From Thinopyrum elongatum (Eukaryota; Streptophyta; Magnoliopsida; Poales; Poaceae): a stretch of DNA of 64,000 nucleotides. The position numbers and the translations under genes were made by a program. Under the pieces are notes generated by a model. That model was given only the letters and a program-made list of their open reading frames with translations, was not told where the DNA came from and made no database searches. Every line of letters starts with the position of its first letter. The first letter of the stretch is position 1. The stretch lies in NCBI GenBank assembly GCA_011799875.1, contig CM022300.1, positions 230,464,903-230,528,902 on the forward strand, in the 5' to 3' direction. Shown here piece after piece: positions 34,631 through 45,718 of the stretch.

Positions 34631-35290
34631 ATGGTGAGAGGACGAGGGCGCGGCGGCACTCCAGCGGCGGCGACAAGGGCTTCTACTCGACAGCGCATCC
34701 CTTCTCCTCCTGATCCCGTGATAGAGGAGCCCACCGCGAGAGGAGGAGGGAGGGGGCGAGGCCGAGGTCGCCGCGGTGCTCGAGGAAGAGGGGGACGGGG
34801 CGATGCCTTAGCCGCGTCCCCGCCGGCGGTCCTCCCTCCAATGGACGGCCATGTCGGGGATCAGCCTCGAGAGTTCATCATCAGGCTGTACAAACCCCCA
34901 TGCGGCCATCTTTGCCTCCCTAATCCATTTGCACGGGAAATGAAGCTCGAACAGCCACGCGCTCTGAGGTTGCACATGAGCGGCTGTGGGAACGGTGGCA
35001 TGTGGGTTGATGTCGACTTCCCTGCTCCTCATGTGATGTACCTCCATCGTGGTTGGAAGACCTTCGCTTGTGCCCATGGTTTCTCAGAAGGGCACGTTCT
35101 CCAGTTCAAATTAATGGAGAGCAGCCTGCTCTCCATCAAGATCTTCGGGCGCTCAGGAGCTCGCTTAGGGTGCTGTGCGGAGAGCTCGACCGACAACGAA
35201 AGCTCCTCCTCGAGCGAAAGCGACGAGGAGGACAGTGACGGCGATGACGACGGCAGCGCGCGGGAGGGCGATGACTCTGGCTCCGGCTGA
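34631..35290 (+). CDS. Antisense extra ORF of element B: B3-domain protein
   Basis: An uninterrupted 219-codon ORF on the strand opposite B's gag-pol, between pol and the 3' LTR. Residues 10-60 are Arg/Gly-rich (RGGGRGRGRGRRGARGRGG), a possible nucleic-acid-binding or nuclear-localising tail. Residues 80-180 look like a plant B3 DNA-binding domain: a REFIIRLYKPP opening, LCLPNPFAREM, a VDVDFPAP strand, then HRGWKTFACAHGFSEGHVLQ and FKLMESSLLSIKIF. The C-terminus is Ser/Asp/Glu-rich (ESSSSSESDEEDSDGDDDG). The ORF is preceded by a TATA-like box and CT-rich leader. It has no frameshift although gag-pol around it is badly broken, which suggests relaxed decay, youth or selection. It could be a captured host gene or an ancient component of this element family. 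Confidence 0.65.
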   Translation: MVRGRGRGGTPAAATRASTRQRIPSPPDPVIEEPTARGGGRGRGRGRRGARGRGGRGDALAASPPAVLPPMDGHVGDQPREFIIRLYKPPCGHLCLPNPFAREMKLEQPRALRLHMSGCGNGGMWVDVDFPAPHVMYLHRGWKTFACAHGFSEGHVLQFKLMESSLLSIKIFGRSGARLGCCAESSTDNESSSSSESDEEDSDGDDDGSAREGDDSGSG

Positions 35291-36464
35291 GCGTCGCCCG
35301 CACCATCTTCATCAGGCGGCGGCACCATCATCTGCATCTGCCTCTACTTCCCGGCAAGGTGATTTGCCGGGGAGTTGGATGCAGGGGTGGGGATGGTGCC
35401 GCCCGGCTTCCTCCAGCAATCTTCCAGCTGGACCCCATCAGGCTTCCTCTCGGACTGCAGCTCCGTTAGCCCTGTCGTGTCCTGCTGGCCTTGGTGGTGG
35501 TGGTTGGCGGGCCGCCTCCGTCGTGCTCTCTATCGATGCGTTCCCCGGTGCTCCCCCGTCCCCGTCAGGCTACCTCTCCTGGAGCCCGATGGGAACGGGC
35601 CGGGCTTCTGCTCAGGCACTCCTTTTGCCCTTCTCGCCTTCAACTGCTGTGCCTAGGAGGAGAGGGGACAAGAAAGGGCATCATGGGGCACTTATCTTTT
35701 TTCAATCTTAAAATTGCCGGTACTTGCCGAATTTTAGTTCAAATAATATAATCTCTCGAGCCCATGTCTGTGTTCTGTAAGGTTTGTACTTGTATGACCA
35801 GCATATTAATGAAAAAGATGAACCTTGTCGGGAACTCGTGCATGTATATGTCCACGCAGAGGTGAAATGCCTCTTTATTTCAAACAAACGAGTTTTCCCC
35901 GGCAGGCTATCCTGCCGATACCCTTTCTTCGTTGCCGGGGAACTGAGCCTACCGACAAGAAATAGAGGGACCAGCCCCCCGCCAATTTCTTTTCATCAAA
36001 GGCCACTATGACCATCCAGGCCGAAGCAACGTTCGAGTCAGGGATGGGAGCACCTAAGTTTCGAAGAGTGACGGGGTTTTCTTATGCACAAGTTTTAGCT
36101 TACAGAACACTTATGGACAAGAGGTAGAACTTATCTGTTTGGTTCACCGGGGATCGCATCGTTGGTTCATCTCCCCATTTTCTTGCAAAAACCGAGTTCT
36201 CGGTAGGAACCTGCAGCTTTATGCAGATGAGAATGATGCAGGATGCGATCCTATCTATATGCATATGCAAATGCTCATGAAATGTTTATGCAAATGCTCT
36301 TGGAATGCTTATGCATGCATGCAACTTGGTCGGGGGCCCCCCAGCACTTTGTTTATTTCTCTGGTGCTCAGGGTCATCGCCTGGCTTTGTATAAGGGGTT
36401 ACATGCAACTGAGGCAAGGCCTGTACAAAAGGGTGGCTGCCAGGCAGGGCCCGACAGCCGCGCC
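35291..36464. other. Convergent non-coding region between pol and the antisense ORF of B
   Basis: About 1.2 kb between the 3' end of pol (minus) and the stop of the B3 ORF (plus). AATGAAAAAGATGA at 35806 and several CCGGCA/TGCCGG strings are present. No supported gene. Confidence 0.6.
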
Positions 36465-37325
36465 TTACGGGTAGAACTTGCGGAGATGCTCAATATTCCA
36501 TGAGTTTTGCAATTGAATGCCATCTCCAGTCTCCAGACGGACTGCGCCAGGTCTGGTGACTCGTACTACCCGGTAAGGGCCTTCCCACTTCAGCGTCAAC
36601 TTGTTTGTACCCTTGGCGGACTGAATGCGCCTAAGGACAAGGTCGTCTTCCTCAAAACACCGGGCATGAACCCTGCGGCTATGATAGCGATGCAGGGCTT
36701 GCTGATAGCGTGCAGCACGCGTAGCAGCCCGGAGACGCTTCTCCTCGAGTAGCACAGCGTCGTCACGTCGGTGCTGATCTTGCGCTACTTCGTCGTAGGC
36801 AAGCACTCGAGGCGACCTGTAAATGAGCTCCGTGGGGATAACTGCTTCCCCCCCATAGACCAGGGAAAAAGGAGTCTGCCCGGTAGCTCGATTTGGTGTC
36901 ATTCTGAGGGACCATAGAACTACCGGCAGCTCATCAATCCACCGCCTGCAGTGCTTCTGCAGCGTATCAAAGGTTCTTGTTTTGAGTCCCCGCAGCACTT
37001 CAGCATTCGCCCTCTCAGCTTGCCCGTTGCTTCTGGGATGCGCGACAGAAGCAAACGAGATCTTGCTTCTGAGGGCATGAACATATTGCATGAAGGCGTG
37101 GCTCGTGAATTGGGTGCCGTTGTCGGTAATGATCCTTGCCGGGATTCCAAAATGACACACCAAATCTTTCAAGAACTTGATAGCTGATTGAGCAGTCACC
37201 TTTCTCACGGCAGCAACTTCCGGCCACTTTGTAAACTTGTTGATAGCAATGAACAAGAATTCAAAGCCCCCGATCACTCGGGGGAAGGGCCGAGGATATC
37301 GAGCCCCCAGACCGAAAATGGCCAT
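36465..37325 (-). pseudogene. Element B integrase core and C-terminal domain
   Basis: The minus-strand frame holds the integrase catalytic core: INKFTKWPEV, ITDNGTQFTS (second Asp) and HPRSNGQAERANAEVL (Glu of the DDE triad). It is followed by WSLRMTPNRATGQTPF, LVYGGEAVIPTEL and a C-terminal WEGPYRVVRV segment, ending HLRKFYP and a stop. It joins the preceding frame (37285-37733) through a one-base shift at a C-rich run near 37285-37292. The enzyme would insert the cDNA into the genome. Confidence 0.85.
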
Positions 37326-37733
37326 GATAAAGGGATTGTCTGAAGAGCTTGGGCAGGCAGGTGGATTTTCTTGGAATGGAACTGACAGGCTTCACATTTG
37401 GTGGCTAGCTCAACCGCATCTTGGAGGGCTGTGGGCCAATAGAATCCTTGCCAGAATGCTTTCCCAACCAGCGCCCTTGATCCAATGTGGGAGCCGCACA
37501 TGCCTTTGTGTATCTCAGCCAGCAGTTCCTTCCCTTCTTCCCAGCAAATGCACTTCAATTTCACACCGTTGGGCCTCCTTCTGTATAGAGTGTCATCGAC
37601 AAACTGGTACATACTGGCCCTCTGGGCTACTCTTTCAGCCTCATCTTGGTCACTGGGGAGTTCTCCGGTTTGGAGAAAGTGGACTATGTGCCTTGCCCAA
37701 GTTGGGCACCTCCTCAACTGCGGGGGCACATTC
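37285..37733 (-). pseudogene. Element B integrase zinc-binding N-terminus
   Basis: Reading: HIVHFLQTGELPSD, YQFVDDTLYRRRPNG, then an HHCC-type zinc site (EIHKGMCGSHIGSR with His residues, CEACQFH with the Cys pair) and WPFSVWGLDILGP, which contains the first catalytic Asp. It is out of frame with both neighbours. Confidence 0.85.
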
Positions 37734-38102
37734 CTAATTCGCAGGGACCATGGGTCCGGCTGGAGGGTGCGGTCCGGCAGGTTGTGAGGAGTTGTTTCCG
37801 GCAGGGTCCCTGCCAGGAGCGGATGGCTCTACCGGGAGAGGCTTACCGGAGTCCAGCTTTCTCCTTTTCCGGGCCATTGTTACTGGGGATACGGAGGGCT
37901 GAGTAAGATGGAGAACAAAAGTTCCTTGTTCCACAGGAAGCTTTTGGGCAGCACACTTTGACAGGTGATCAGCTATGCTGTTTTCCACACAAGGTAGGTG
38001 CTCTGTTTGCAACCCGTCAAAGCGCTCCTCCAATCTTCTCACTTCCTCAACGTATGCCTCCATCAATGGACTTTGGTAATCCTTGTTGACTTGCCTCACC
38101 AC
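37734..38102 (-). pseudogene. Element B RNase H C-terminal part and linker
   Basis: It continues the RNase H reading after a TAG at 38103-38105: VVRQVNKDYQSPL, EEVRRLEERFDGLQ, and NSIADHLSKCA with the terminal catalytic Asp. A linker with KRRKLDSGKPLP and Pro-rich text follows, ending at a stop. Confidence 0.8.
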
Positions 38103-38105
38103 AAG

Positions 38106-38738
38106 CTATGAGTCTCCTCGAATGATCAGCTTCTTGATTCCCAATTCTGCGGCAATCCTGAGCCCGGCAAGGAGCCCTTCATACTCTGCTGTATTGTTGG
38201 TTGCCTCTTCCCGGGCAAAATGCATCTCGACGATGTACTTCAAGTGTTCCCCGGAGGGAGCGACGAGAAGCACGCCAGCCCCTGCACCTTGTAGGGAAAA
38301 AGCACCATCAAAATACATGATCCATCCTTGGGGCGCCTTCTTGCCGGGAATAACTGTTTCTGGCACTTCCTCGTTAGGGGTTGGCGTCCATTCTGCAATA
38401 AACTCTGCCAATGCCCTGCTTTGGATTGTTGATGTGCTCTCAAACTTCAAACCAAAACTGGATAACTCCAAAGCCCACTCCACTATTCTGCCAGTAGCCT
38501 TAGGGTTCCGGAGTATCCTTTGCAACGAGAAGCGAGTGACAACCGTGATATCATGGGCTTGGAAGTAGTGGCGCAGTTTCCTTGAGGCCATGATGAGGCC
38601 AAAGATCAACTTTTGCACGCCAGAGTACCTCGATCTAACCCCCTGTAGCAGGGGACTGACGAAGTACACTGGGCGCTGCACCACTTTCTTCCTTGCCGTG
38701 TCCTTAGGGTTGTCTTTGCTGCTGTGCTTATCTCTGTC
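38106..38738 (-). pseudogene. Element B RT connection and RNase H N-terminal part
   Basis: VVQRPVYFVSPLLQG, then the RT-linked RNase H segment ASRKLRHYFQAHDITVVT, followed by a second RNase H-like fold with MYFDGAFSLQGAGAGVLL (first Asp) and NNTAEYEGLLAGLRIAAE (Glu). A second RNase H of this kind is typical of the Tat lineage. It is bounded by in-frame TAGs at 38739-38741 and 38103-38105. Confidence 0.8.
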
Positions 38739-38741
38739 CTA

Positions 38742-39863
38742 ATCCCTATCTGACTCTGCCGGTCTTTGCTCACTCTCTGTTTCATCCACTTCCCGCTGCG
38801 CCACCAAGGCTGCACTAACCACTTGATTGGTTGCTGCCAAGTATAGCAGCAACGGCTCTTGCGGTTTGGGAGCAACCAAGGTGGGCACAGAAGATAGGTA
38901 GGCCTTCAACTCTTGCAAAGCCGCATCTGCTTCTGGAGTCCACTTCATGGGCCCTGCCTTCTTCAAGATTTTGAAGAACAGCAAGGCCCGCTCGGTAGAC
39001 TTGGAAATGAATCTGCTTAGCGCGGCAACGCACCCTGTCAGACGCCTTACATCTTTGACCGTCTTTGGTGCTTGGATCTGTTCGATGGCTTGGATCTTAT
39101 TGGGGTTGGCTTCGATCCCCCGATGGGATACAAAGTACCCGAGCAGCTTGCCGGAGGGAACACCAAATACATACTTCTCTGGGTTGAGCTTCAAGTTGAT
39201 CTTGTGCAAATTGGCAAATGTCTCCTCCAAATCCTGGATAAGGGTTGATCTGTCCTTGGTTTTTACCACAATATCATCCATATAAGCCCCAATGTTTCTG
39301 TGCAGCTGTGGCCCAAAACCAATCTGGACTGCCCTTGCAAAAGTAGACCCGGCACTCTTTAATCCGAAAGGCATGCGGATAAAACAGTACGTACCACACG
39401 GGGTGATGAACGAGGTCTTCTCTTCGTCTTCCTTGGACATGAAGATTTGATGATACCCAGAATATGCATCCAAAAAGGAGAGCAAATCGCAGCCTGAAGT
39501 GGAGTCCACGATCTGGTCGATGCGCGGCAAGGGAAATGGGTCTTTCGGGCAAGCCTTGTTGAGATCTGTGAAGTCTATGCAAAGTCTCCATTTCCCATTG
39601 GCCTTCCGGACAACCACTGGATTTGCTAACCACGTTGGATGCAGCACTCCTCTGACCAAACCAGCTGCCTCAAGTTTCTTGATCTCCTCTATAATGAACT
39701 GCTGCCTCTCCAAGGCCTGCTTCTGGACTTTCTGCTTGACAGGTCGAGCATGTGGGCAAATAGCAAGGTGGTGCTCGATTACCTCCCTGGGAACACCGGG
39801 GATATCAGATGGTTGCTAGGCAAACACATCGATATTTGCCCGCAGGAAGACAACGAGCGCGCT
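38742..39863 (-). pseudogene. Element B reverse transcriptase
   Basis: Motifs in order: KWRLCIDFTDLNKACPKD, LLSFLDAYSGYHQI, FIRMPFGLKSAGSTFARAV, AYMDDIVVKT (the YMDD catalytic pair, about 39275-39290), LKLNPEKYVFGVPSGKLLG and RRLTGCVAALSRF. In-frame TAGs lie at 39864-39866, just before this segment, and at 39817-39819. The enzyme would copy the element RNA into cDNA. The first amber matches one at the same place in element C. Confidence 0.9.
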
Positions 39864-39866
39864 TTC

Positions 39867-41471
39867 CTATTTGTCATCGAGGGTGGCATTGATGGTGAAA
39901 GTACCATCAACGCCAGCCAGCCCTGCCGGGACCTTCTTCCCTTGTGGAGCAGCAACCTTGGATCTCTTGCTGTTGGAGCTCTCCGGCAAGTCATCAACAG
40001 GCGTAGCACACTCCAAAGAGGCGCGCTTCCCGAATTCCTTGCCGGAGCCCTTACTATCCTTCTTCTTCCCTCTATTCTCCTTGGCGGGAACTGCCGCTAC
40101 CGCTGCCTCTGCCGCGACTGCGTCCCGGTACATCTTGTCCACACAAATGATTGTGTCTTTCTCATCTGATGGGACGGAAATGACTCCAACTGGCCCTGGC
40201 ATCTTCAAGATGTTGTAGGCATAGTGGGATGCCGCCATGAACTTAGCCAGGGCTGGGCGTCCAAGGATTCCATTGTACAGCAAGGGGAGGTCAACCACAT
40301 CAAACACAATCTTTTCAGTCCGGTAGTTCAGCTCTCCCCCAAACATCACAGGCAACGTGATCTTTCCCTTAGGATGACTCCTGCCGGGATTAACTCCTTG
40401 AAACGTGCCGGTGACTTTTAACTCATCCTCTGCTATCTGAAGCTTGCTGATAACCCTTGGGGAGATCAGATTCAACCCGGCCCCACCGTCCACCAACATC
40501 TTCGTGACCTTGAGGTTGCGGATTGTTGGAGAGACCAATAACGGCAAACATCCTACCACGGTGGTGCAGTCAGGATGATCCTCTTCGTCAAAAATGATGG
40601 GCGTGCGTGACCATTTGAGTGGTTCCCGGGCCCCTGGCGCTGGTTCCACGGCATTAACCTCACGCGCCCACCACTTGAGTTGGCAGTGAGAGGTGTGTAG
40701 GGACGCACCCCCGTCAATGCACAGGGCATCAGTGGCCTTCTGGAACTCCTGCTCACTGGTTTCCTCTTCATCCCCTTCACCACTCTCATCACCGCATGCT
40801 TCCTTCTCTTGATCCCTGGCGGGTTTTCCTTTGTTCCGAAGAGGTCTGCCTGGGCGATTTACTTCACCACCATGACCCTTACTACCAGCTACATTCTGTC
40901 CTTTTTCCTTGTCACGCTTCTCATATTCTGCTTTCTGTCTCTTGACAAGCTGCTCAACCTGATAACACTCTTGAAGGTCATGGCCCTTGGTACGATGGAT
41001 CTTGCAGTATGGTCCATCACCTTTCCCAGCCTTTTCGGCGGCCGTGGCCTCCCGGCAGTCAGAGCACATGGCAGCTTCCTTGCCGGGGGTTTCGGCCTTA
41101 ACCTTCTTGCCGGTACTAAGGATACCCGACCCTTCAACAGACATTACCGTCTTATCCTTGCACTTCTTATTGCGCTTCTTGCTCTTCTTCTGACTGGTGG
41201 ACTCGTCATCATCCTCTGAATCAACATTAATGCAATCCTCCTCTCCGGGCAGTTTTCTTCCCTCCTCCATCCGAGCACACTTATCCACCAAGGTGTAAAG
41301 TTCCTTCACAATCTTGGGCAACCGTACATTCATCTTGGAACGAATCTTCCGGTTGCGCACATTGGACTGGAAGGCGGCTATCACAACTGCTGGATGGATA
41401 TTTGGGATGTTTTTGTGGACTCTGCTAAATCTCTGCAAATATTTTCGGAGAGTCGCTGATGCGGCCACCAC
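39867..41471 (-). pseudogene. Element B gag (C-terminal half) and protease
   Basis: It begins in mid-gag (ATLRKYLQRFSRVHKNIP, LVDKCARMEEGRKLPG), because sequence before it was lost with the left end of element C. A Cys/His motif CKIHRTKGHDLQEC takes the place of the usual zinc knuckle. The retropepsin motif is MLVDGGAGLNLIS, followed by GILGRPALAKFMAASHYAYN. The frame ends at TAG 39864-39866. Confidence 0.85.
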
Positions 41472-42864
41472 ATGTACGGCATGGGCTTGGGCCCCTTCCG
41501 GGCGGCGGCCACCTTCAGGGCCTCTTGCCGCCTGGTCGCGTCCGCCTGCTTGGCCTTCTTCGCCGGGTGGCTGCCAAACCTCCCCGCAAGGAGGCGGCGT
41601 TTATGTCCGCCGGCTGAAGCAGCCGGCCGCGACGCAGAAGGGCCGACTCCCGCCCCCGCGCCTCCGCCAGGTCGGCGCCACTCCTCGTCGTCCTCGTCGT
41701 TGTCCGACCAAGACCGGACGTCGCCGACTCCTCCACCTCCCAAGGAGCCGCCTGCTCCGGCGCTGCCTCCTCCGGTGGCCTCGTTGTCGCCACCTTCCTC
41801 CATGGCGGCCGCTCCCAGCTCGGGGTTGCCCACGTCGCTGTCTTCGTGGTCCGGCATCCACGTTCGGTCCGCGGCCGGCCCGCCTTGGCCCGGGAAGCGC
41901 TGCTTCAAGGCCGGCTGGTCAGGATGGGGGAAAGGAGAGCATTACAAGTAAAGCAGCCGGACCTGGTACTTACCACTGGGGGCGGGTTGGCCCGACTGTA
42001 TGGCTCCTTGCCGATGTGCCACTCCTCCTCACTGAGCTTGCAGTTGGAGAACTAGTTCACATGGCGGACCACCTCCACCTCCGGCATCTCCTTGGTGGAC
42101 ATCCGGCATGGGTCCCGGCGGCCGCTCATCTCGCTGATGAGATGCAGCCGAAGTTGGAGGGGCGACACCCGGCGCATGACGAAGCCGGCCAGCAGGTCGG
42201 CCGGCTTGAGCCCCTCCTGGTCAGTCATCTCTTGAAGCCGGGCGAGGACGCTGACGATGAGGGCCGGCAGGCTCTTGGGCGGCTGCTGTTGCCAGTTGTC
42301 CCGCGGCCCAGCAGGTGGCCAGGGCACGAAAGCCGGCAGGTTGATGTAGTCGTTGACCTGATGGAGATTTCGGACGTAGAAATAGGATTTCTGCCAGAGC
42401 TTGGTCGACTCGTGCAGAGGGATGGCTGGGAACCGGGTGCCGCCTCCTGAGCGCCTCACGGCGACGCATGCCCCGCACTGGGCCGGCTCGTCCTTCGCCG
42501 ACGTGCCCAGCTTGAGGTAGAAGAATCTACACCAGAGCTCAAGCATGGGCAAGACACCGAGGTACCCCTCGCAGAGCGTGACGAAGGCCGCCATGAGCAT
42601 CACCGTGTTGGGGGTGTGGTGATGCGGTTGCAGGCGGTAGAAGTCGAGGAAGGCCCAGAAGAAGTTGCTAACCGGGAGCCCGAAGCCGCGAAGGAAATGC
42701 GTGTGGAAAACAACGAGCTCACCGGGCTCCGGCCGCGGCGAGATCTCCCGCTCAGGGGGGAGGTGCACGCCCACGTTGTCGGCGTGGGGGAGCCTCCGCG
42801 TCGCACGGAGGAAGTCGACGTGGTCTTCATGCACGTTGGAGCCCAGCCAGCCGCTCTTCGCCAT
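41472..42864 (-). pseudogene. Antisense gene of C, left copy (truncated, exons 1-2)
   Basis: Exon 1 (42864-41974) is 891 bases, the same length as in the right copy. It encodes the Transposase_28-like domain (GELVVFHTHFLRGFGLPVSN, MLMAAFVTLCEGYLGVLP). It is open until a TAG at 42052-42054 where the right copy has Tyr. Exon 2 starts at 41914 and lacks the TGA found in the right copy, but is cut by the junction with B at 41471. So neither copy is intact, and their defects differ. Confidence 0.75.
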
Positions 42865-43067
42865 GGGTGGAAGAAGGCAAGGAGAATCCCGGGGACAAGA
42901 GCGCACGCAACGCTGCGGCGGTGCGGGGCAACCGCGGCGGAGTAGTGGCCACGGCGGAGCAGCGGCTGTGGCGGAGCGGCAGCAGAAGAGCAGCAACAGT
43001 GGTGGCGAGAGGAAGAAGAGGGAGTAGGAGGGGATGCGCGTGCGCTTCACCGCCCCTCCTCCTCCCC

Positions 43068-43077
43068 CTATTTATAG
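43068..43077 (-). promoter_or_regulatory. TATA box of the antisense gene, left copy
   Basis: CTATAAATAG on the minus strand, about 205 bases upstream of the ATG at 42864, with a GC-rich leader between. Confidence 0.65.
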
Positions 43078-43517
43078 CCGACTGGGGCGAAGCCGAGGCG
43101 ACATGGGGGCGTGGGATTAACTGCGCCCCACGCGCCGCACGCCCCCGTGTATTCCGCGCAGTGAAGGCGCATTAATCGCGCCGCAGAAGGGCAACCGCCC
43201 CCTCTGGCAGCAGCGGATCCATGTGCGGGACGAGGCCCTGTGGTGGCGGGCCCCGGCCTGTGGCAACGTCCCATCGCGCGCGTGGGATGGCAGGCCGACT
43301 TGACCCGCAGACATCGTGTGGCGCGCGCGGGGCGAGCGGCGCCACCCCAGCTCCCGCCTCGTCGATTCGAATCCGCCAGGCGGCCGCTGCCGTGGCCGGC
43401 AACTAGTGTCCGGCTCCTCCCAGCCGGACAGGGCGGAAGGCAGAAGATCTCTCGAAGGGGAAGCTGCTGAGGCACTTCGCCGGTCAGCCGTAGAGCCTCA
43501 CCAGCTTCGGGGACTAC

Positions 43518-44427
43518 TGTCAGGGGGATAGACCCCGGGTAGCATCATCTGCACTTAACAACATTTCAAGGCATCGGGGCAAGCCAGGCCCCTCCGGCCG
43601 GCAGGTCTCGCGATGGGCCCCCAGAGCCGGCTGGTGCCACACAGCCGGCCTCCAGAAGACGGCGCACTCTCCGATGGCGGCGTGGGCTCGGGCCGGCTTC
43701 TAGCTGGCGGCCCGCCCCTTCCCTCGGAGTCTGAGTTCGACCAGGCGACAAGCTGGGGCATGGCCACAGTGCGCCATGCCTCCCCCAAATCACGGCCGTA
43801 TGGCTACAGTAGGAACCGCCCGGCGGCCGCCGACCCACCCGGCGCGGCGCTGTAGCCATCGCGCACCCGACACGGCCTTCGTCGGCGCGGACGGCGCCAT
43901 AGTGAAGAGCCGTCAGCGGGGCCCGCAGGCGGTGGGCCCCATTTGTCAGCCGGTTCCTCGGCAGCCGGCAAGGCCCGGTAGAGGCGGGCCCCAGTAGCCA
44001 GTGGAGAACCCGGCCCCATAGATGCTGACAGCCGGGGCCTACCACCCGGCCATGTTCCCATTGTACCCCTTGGGGGTTAGCCTATAAAACCCCCCAGGCC
44101 ACACCCATGCAAAGGGTCGTTCCTCTCTTGTTCCGCCTCAGTCCTATACACACCACAGCCAGGGAGAGGAGAGAGCTAGCTTCGCCCTTCTTCCTCCTCT
44201 GGCCGAACAGCTCTAGGAGCGCCATTGTACTCTTTGCTTCATAGTGATCATGCGGAGACCCCGCAGAGCAGGAGTAGGGGTTTCATCTCTTAGGAGAGCC
44301 CTGAACCTGGGTAGATCTCGTGTCCATCCGAGCATGTGCCCACTTCCGCTTCCAGGACCCGACGACGATCTCATGGCCCCAACCACGATAAGCCACCCCT
44401 GGCATCTGTCGAGATATTGCCACTACA
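43518..44427 (+). repeat. Element C left LTR
   Basis: 910 bases, TGTCAGG...CACTACA. Core promoter CCTATAAAACCC at 44081-44092, followed by a leader with CTCTCTTGTTCCGCC. About 50 differences from the right LTR by eye, so the two may come from different parental elements. Confidence 0.9.
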
Positions 44428-44707
44428 GTTAGCGCCCACCGTGGGGCCAGCAGCGATGTCGGCCGGAGACACGTTCTGGACGGGAACCTTGTTCCTCTCC
44501 GGCGAGTGTGCCGCAGCTGACGAGATCAGCCAGCCCGATGCGCCCGCCCGCGCCAGCCTTGGCGCATCGCCTGAAGCGGGAACCGCCTTCCCCGCGGGTC
44601 GCCTCGCCGGCCTCTTCAGCGAGCTCAGCCTCTTCGATGAGTCGGCCACCGACGCACGAGCGGCCAACTCCCTCACCGAGCTCTTCAGCAAGCTCGCTCT
44701 CGTCTAA
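44428..44707 (+). other. Element C primer site and leader
   Basis: The primer-site motif GTTAGCGCCCACCGTGGGG lies directly after the LTR. A short upstream frame at 44456-44707 (from ATGTCGGCCGGAGAC) is open to a stop just before the gag ATG; it may be leader or an upstream ORF. Confidence 0.65.
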
Positions 44708-45718
44708 ATGGCCTCCACCGACGACTTCCCTAGCTACGTGGAGATCGTCGACGATCCTCTCCCTCCTGCCACCAGCGACGCTCCTGTCAGCGCGCTCGAC
44801 GCCAGCACCCTCGTGGAGGTGATGGTCATCGAAGATGTCCTGGGTGCTGGCGGATCCGGCCAGGATCCACTGGACGCAACCATACACGCCCTGGCGACGC
44901 CTCCTCCCCCTGGCGCCAGCCAAGAGGAGCTGGAGGAGTTCCGCGTCAAGCTTTTTGACAGCGCCTCCAAGATGGCGGCGCTGAAGCGCCGCGCTGAAGC
45001 CACTCAGCGCGAGATCGACCGCGTGGTCGGTGGGACACCGGCCGCGGCTGAGCTTAGCTGGGCCGGTGCCATCCGGCAACGCGGCGCTACGATTGCCAGC
45101 ATGCTGGGGGTTGAGCGCCCGGTCTACGAGACCCCAGCGCAGAACATGCGTGCCGCCCAGGCGGCCGCAGACGAGCTCAAGCACTTGCAGGGCAACAAGC
45201 TACGCGAGCAACTGGAGCGCCTCCAGCAGCTCATCGGCGCTGCGAACACGCAGCAGGACACGGGCAACCCCGTGGTGGGAGCGGGCCGGCAGGTCGACAC
45301 CCACGTGCTCCGTCGCAAGAACGGCGCGACCTCTCGGTCCCCTAGCGGTGGAGGCCGCGGGCAGTCTCGAGACCCAGAGCCGGCTGCTAGCAACAGCCAG
45401 CGCATGCCCCGCACGATAGCGGACAGCCACCAAGTGCTCCAGAACCGGGAGCCTTGGCGCCGGCCAGAAGAGCGCTTGCCTCCTCGGAGGGAGAGGGCGG
45501 CCAATCCCACGCCGCCGCTTGATCACCCGACGCTCAGCGGCCAGCTTGGCCCCCGCGAAGCAGTCGGCGAAAACGACGCACGCCGCCGGATCGAGCGGCT
45601 GGCTCGGTCCCAGTTGTTGGAAGAGGAGCGCACAATCGGGCTGGCCTGCTTCGGCCCCCGCATCCGCGATGAGCCCTTTCCCAGAGGGTTCACGCTCCCC
45701 AGAGACACGCCCAAGTAA
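44708..45718 (+). pseudogene. Element C gag, N-terminal part
   Basis: 337 codons. An acidic start (YVEIVDDPLPPATSD), a helical middle (EELEEFRVKLFDSASKMAAL) and a basic Arg-rich stretch (RRPEERLPPRRERAANP). It ends at FPRGFTLPRDTPK and TAA (45716-45718). The gag reading continues in the same frame after the stop, so a single substitution interrupts it. Confidence 0.8.

Noticed and set aside
41314..42450. Long plus-strand ORF of 378 codons over the C left junction
   Set aside because: It is antisense to the Transposase_28-like exon and B gag, is Arg/Pro/Leu-rich, and looks like a GC-driven shadow frame.
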